Source of the DNA: Paenibacillus sp. FSL H7-0331
Lineage (GTDB): Bacteria > Bacillota > Bacilli > Paenibacillales > NBRC-103111
DNA length: 64,000 bases
Reading direction: 5' to 3'
NCBI RefSeq assembly: GCF_001956045.1
Contig: NZ_MRTH01000039.1
Span: forward strand, 1 to 64,000
Under the pieces are notes generated by a model, which saw nothing but the letters and a program-made list of their open reading frames with translations, was not told the origin of the DNA and made no database searches. Position numbers and translations under genes: made by a program. Every line of letters starts with the position of its first letter. Positions within the stretch are counted from its first letter, which is position 1. Shown here in pieces: positions 61,151 to 64,000 of the stretch.

Positions 61151-61165
61151 TGATAACGATTATCA
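61151..61165. promoter_or_regulatory. Fur box upstream of the siderophore-binding lipoprotein
   Basis: TGATAAC-G-ATTATCA is a 7-1-7 Fur repeat with one mismatch from TGATAAT-N-ATTATCA. Located 15-30 bp after a TATAAT. Confidence 0.78.
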
Positions 61166-61226
61166 TTATTACTTTTAACGTTCATTTCTTAACAATAGGC
61201 ATTAGCTAAGGGAGCTGGCACAAGGG

Positions 61227-62201
61227 ATGGTAGGGAAATCAAGAGTCCATATAGAAGGGGTTCGTTGGCTGATCGTTCTTCTGATCATTATAGTGAGTCT
61301 GACAGGCTGCAGCAACAAGCAAGAAACATTAATGAAAGCGGGAGACAGCAAACAATCGGACAGCGGTACAAGAATGGTCAAGGATGCTTTTGGCGAAGTG
61401 GAGGTCCCCATTAAGCCACAGCGAGTGGCTGGTATTTACTTGGAGGATTATATGCTGGCGTTGGGTATGAAACCAATTGTGCAATGGTATCATCCTTGGT
61501 GGGGAAAACAGGACTATTTGGGGCTGACGGATGTTCCATTGTTCGATATTACCGGTAGTTTGGAGCCGTTGATCGAGCAGAATCTCGATTTAATTATTTT
61601 GAATGCCGGGATAGATGAAGCAGGCTATCAATTATATTCCAAAATTGCCCCAACCTATCGGTTGCCAAGTGATGTGAATGTGAACGTTGCAGCGACACTG
61701 CACACCATTGCCGATCTGCTCGGAGCTCCTGAGAAGGTGGACAGCATTCTGAAGAATTATGAGCAGAAGGTAGCAGATGCAAAAGTGAAGCTGGAGGCGG
61801 CCGTTGGCAGGCAAACGGTTGCTGTCGTACGTCTCGATGTCGGGGGCAAGCCTGAGCTCCGTCTGTTCGGTCTGAATAATGCATACACGGGCATGATTTA
61901 CAAAGACCTCGGTTTGGAGCCGTTTCCTTGGGTGAAGGGTATTGAGGCCCATGATGTTATTTCACAAGAAAAAATACCAGAGTTTACAGCCGATCATATT
62001 ATCATCTTCCCCTCTGATGGTGCGTGGGATTCCAAGTCCAATGCGAATGCGGTTGCCCTTCTGAATGATCCAATTTGGAAAAGTATCCCGGCTGTCAAGA
62101 ACGGTCATGTTTATCAAGTGGAACGTTCGCATTGGCAATCGGGGGCGATTACTGCGAATCGTATGAAAATTGACGACCTGCTGAAAATTTTAGTGAAATA
62201 G
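61227..62201 (+). CDS. Iron-siderophore ABC transporter substrate-binding lipoprotein
   Basis: 324 residues. Lipoprotein signal with SLTGC. Class III periplasmic-binding fold of the FhuD/FeuA/YfmC group (VKDAFGEVEVPIKPQRVAGIYLEDYMLALGMKPIVQWY, ending KIDDLLKIL). No permease or ATPase follows in the window, so it must use components encoded elsewhere. Under a Fur box. Its sequence is strikingly similar to the C-terminal domain of the next gene (LEDYMLALGMKPIVQWYHPWWGKQDYLGL-type block). Confidence 0.92.
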   Translation: MVGKSRVHIEGVRWLIVLLIIIVSLTGCSNKQETLMKAGDSKQSDSGTRMVKDAFGEVEVPIKPQRVAGIYLEDYMLALGMKPIVQWYHPWWGKQDYLGLTDVPLFDITGSLEPLIEQNLDLIILNAGIDEAGYQLYSKIAPTYRLPSDVNVNVAATLHTIADLLGAPEKVDSILKNYEQKVADAKVKLEAAVGRQTVAVVRLDVGGKPELRLFGLNNAYTGMIYKDLGLEPFPWVKGIEAHDVISQEKIPEFTADHIIIFPSDGAWDSKSNANAVALLNDPIWKSIPAVKNGHVYQVERSHWQSGAITANRMKIDDLLKILVK

Positions 62202-62253
62202 CAGTTCAGTCAATATATCATCGTGATACAAAAGGAAAGCTATTCATGGTGGA

Positions 62254-62282
62254 TTGAAGAGCTTTGCATTTTGCTCTATAAT
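62254..62282 (+). promoter_or_regulatory. Promoter of the Btr-like gene
   Basis: TTGAAG (62254-62259), 17-bp spacer, TATAAT (62277-62282), immediately followed by the Fur box. Confidence 0.72.
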
Positions 62283-62287
62283 GATGA

Positions 62288-62302
62288 TGATAATCATTAT
62301 CA
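62288..62302. promoter_or_regulatory. Perfect Fur box at the Btr-like promoter
   Basis: TGATAAT-C-ATTATCA, an exact 7-1-7 Fur consensus repeat starting 6 bp after the -10 box. Confidence 0.9.
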
Positions 62303-62323
62303 TTATAAGGAAGAGGGGATAGG

Positions 62324-63940
62324 ATGAATAGTGAGATGGGATCTCGCTGCTGTCCTTTTGTCTTTTATATCATGACGGGCATCCAGGTACTCCATATAGC
62401 CCCGTTTTCTAGCGAGGAGTATAGCGCTCACGACGGTGAGTACATGCTGTTTGCCGTTAGGGACGGAGCAGCAGAAATGAAAATAGGGAGTCGTTCATAT
62501 GGACTGGTCAAGGAAAGTTTGGTTGTTGCGGAGCCAGGTCAAACCACCTTCAGCCAAACACGAGAAAACAGCCTCTCTTTCTACTCCATCACTTTCAAAG
62601 CGTTACGAGTTTCGGATACAGTTGCATTGGTAGACGAATCTCCGGCGACTTTCCCGTGTACTGGCACATTAAGCTGTGTACCATTCTCACGATGTGTTGA
62701 TTTACTAGAAGCGATTGAGCAGCATAGTCACGATGAGGACGAATTGATACGGTTTTACAACCATGTGCGGTTCGAGGAACTGATTCGTCATGTACTACAG
62801 CAAAATGCAAGAACGGCGCCTGCACCGAACTTACGTGATGCCGTGAAAAGCTCGATCGACTATATAAGCGACCACTACGCTGAGCCAATGACAGTGTCTC
62901 AGTTGGCTGCAGATGCGAACGTTTTTCCTTGGCAATACACGCGAATATTCAAGGAGCTGACCGGTCAAATCCCGCTTGAATTCATTAATAAGCTGCGGAT
63001 CGACCATGCTAAGCAGTTGCTGCTAAAAACAGAGGATCGGATTCACGAGATCGCCCTGCATGTTGGCTTCAACAACGAATTTTATTTCAACCGTCGATTC
63101 AAGAAGCTGGAGGGCATAGCGCCTGGGCGGTACCGGCATCATCATCAGGGTACGGTTCGCATTGTCTCTTTACTCATGGAAGATTTATTACTCACTTTAG
63201 GAGTTACACCGGTCGTGCAATGGTCGCATAAGGGTTGGGGTCGTCAAGAATATTTAGGGCTGAACCATATTCCGGCTTTCGATGTTTTGCAGAATAGCTA
63301 TGAACCGCTCTCGACATACAAGCCGGATCTGATTATCGCACGAAGAAGTGATTACGAGTATCGGACAGATCAATACGAGCAATGCAAGCGTTTTGTACAG
63401 ACTGATATCATTCTGCATGATGATGCGGATTGGCGATCGACATTGAGAACAGTGGCGAATCTGCTGGGGAGGGTCAATCAGGCGGAGCAGGCGATCCAGC
63501 AATATGAGACCAAAGTATCTAAGGTAAGAAGGTTATTAACCCATTCGATCAAAGATCGGACTTATGCTTTCTTGCGTGTATCAGCCGAGTGTATTAGTAT
63601 CGATCAGACCTATACGAAGTCTTTTCTATGGGGGGACTTAGGCATTGTGCCACACCCGATGGTGCAGGAATTATCGAGCGAAGAAGGCAGACAGGGAGTG
63701 ACCTGGGAATGGCTGCAAAGGCTGGATTCGGATTATATTTTCTTCGCATTCGATAAGTGGCATGAACAAGAAGCGGGTTCTGAAAGACGGCAAATTACTC
63801 ATCCGTTGTGGCATACCATTCCTGCTGTTCGCAATCGTCATGCCTTCGAAGTCGATTTTATGACCTGGATGAACCACGGGTACCTAGCCAACAACAAAAA
63901 AGTAGACGATGTGCTGAGCCTGCTGGCCAAAGTAAAATAA
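62324..63940 (+). CDS. Btr-like AraC regulator fused to a siderophore-binding domain
   Basis: 538 residues. N-terminal cupin-like region (to about 150), AraC double helix-turn-helix (about 180-275: MTVSQLAADANVFPWQYTRIFKELTGQIP, HEIALHVGFNNEFYFNRRFKKLEGIAPGRYR) and a C-terminal periplasmic-binding-type domain (about 285-535) used here in the cytoplasm. Same architecture as Bacillus Btr (YbbB), which activates siderophore uptake when it binds ferric or free siderophore. RBS AAGAGGGG; promoter and Fur box directly upstream. Confidence 0.92.
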   Translation: MNSEMGSRCCPFVFYIMTGIQVLHIAPFSSEEYSAHDGEYMLFAVRDGAAEMKIGSRSYGLVKESLVVAEPGQTTFSQTRENSLSFYSITFKALRVSDTVALVDESPATFPCTGTLSCVPFSRCVDLLEAIEQHSHDEDELIRFYNHVRFEELIRHVLQQNARTAPAPNLRDAVKSSIDYISDHYAEPMTVSQLAADANVFPWQYTRIFKELTGQIPLEFINKLRIDHAKQLLLKTEDRIHEIALHVGFNNEFYFNRRFKKLEGIAPGRYRHHHQGTVRIVSLLMEDLLLTLGVTPVVQWSHKGWGRQEYLGLNHIPAFDVLQNSYEPLSTYKPDLIIARRSDYEYRTDQYEQCKRFVQTDIILHDDADWRSTLRTVANLLGRVNQAEQAIQQYETKVSKVRRLLTHSIKDRTYAFLRVSAECISIDQTYTKSFLWGDLGIVPHPMVQELSSEEGRQGVTWEWLQRLDSDYIFFAFDKWHEQEAGSERRQITHPLWHTIPAVRNRHAFEVDFMTWMNHGYLANNKKVDDVLSLLAKVK

Positions 63941-64000
63941 TAACGCATGTAAAGCAGTAACGCATAGCAACCTTTGTCCTGCCAAGTTGTCATTGCTTCC

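Larger units (their letters stand above)
60806..61226. other. Gap with histidine kinase remnant and Fur site
   Basis: A 421-bp region between divergent genes. It holds the kinase fragment (60905-61056), a TATAAT box at 61131-61136 and the Fur-type site at 61151-61165. Nothing else recognised. Confidence 0.6.

Noticed and set aside
1..64000. CRISPR arrays, tRNA or rRNA genes, insertion sequences, prophage genes
   Set aside because: No regularly spaced repeats, no CCA-type tRNA folds, no transposase or phage structural genes were recognised.

Overview
The window is a low-to-mid GC, Gram-positive chromosomal segment, most likely from a Paenibacillus or close relative. This is inferred from strong purine-rich ribosome binding sites, a T-box leader, a GerA-type spore germination operon, a Btr-like AraC/binding-protein fusion, LplB/LplC-type sugar transport genes next to a YesN-like membrane AraC regulator, and an Lsa-type ABC-F gene. 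No rRNA, tRNA, CRISPR array, phage or complete insertion sequence was seen. The accessory character comes from many small regulator-plus-target modules and several decayed gene fragments.

Layout. 1-2382: end of a T-box leader, ilvB and ilvN, and a terminator. 2415-4616: a thiol/redox-stress-like locus with an HxlR regulator carrying Cys5, a DoxX-like protein, an Rrf2 regulator and a nitroreductase with its own promoter and operator. 5014-17495: a catabolic island with a maleate-isomerase/racemase-fold protein lacking both catalytic cysteines, a LysR regulator, and divergently from it an amidase, a five-gene Dpp/Opp-type ABC importer, a cyclic amidohydrolase, a DapA-family lyase and an atypical SDR. 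17781-18526: ArsR plus SRPBCC pair. 19268-23102: two-component system and a multi-pass membrane S41 protease whose ribosome binding site lies inside an 18-bp hairpin. 23722-25575: DedA and an MGDG-synthase-like glycosyltransferase. 25756-31169: GNAT, LysR/SDR pair, TetR/HXXEE pair, CDF transporter and a DUF2653 protein. 31492-35228: gerB-A-C germination operon. 35407-37642: MFS transporter with a divergent WYL regulator. 37931-39409: Lsa-type ABC-F protein with a possible leader peptide.

39501-49063 (minus strand) is a nine-gene operon that looks like organosulfur acquisition: SsuB-like ATPase, SsuA-like binding protein, LLM flavin monooxygenase, two SsuC-like permeases, class II aldolase, MFS transporter, cysteine synthase and gamma-glutamyltransferase. 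It is read from a clear TTGACA/TAAAGT promoter followed by an inverted repeat placed like a repressor site. 49539-50946: metallo-beta-lactamase-fold protein and a second DedA protein. 51170-60141: YesN-like regulator, Lpl-type ABC importer, FAD-dependent oxidoreductase and a MATE transporter. 60329-63940: UPF0303 protein, then a Fur-box-preceded iron-siderophore binding lipoprotein and a Btr-like AraC regulator whose C-terminal sensor domain is visibly homologous to that lipoprotein.

The best leads for something undescribed are the RBS-occluding hairpin before the S41 protease (21348-21410), the composition of the amide/imide-type catabolic island with its cysteine-less racemase-fold protein, the sulfur operon, the perfect 21-bp hairpin at 51077-51123, the paired Fur-controlled binding protein and fused sensor, and the acetolactate synthase with Gln replacing the usual substrate-pocket Trp. 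Decayed remnants of a CHAT-like/'ALA dehydratase'-named family protein, a subtilase and a YesM-type histidine kinase lie in the gaps.
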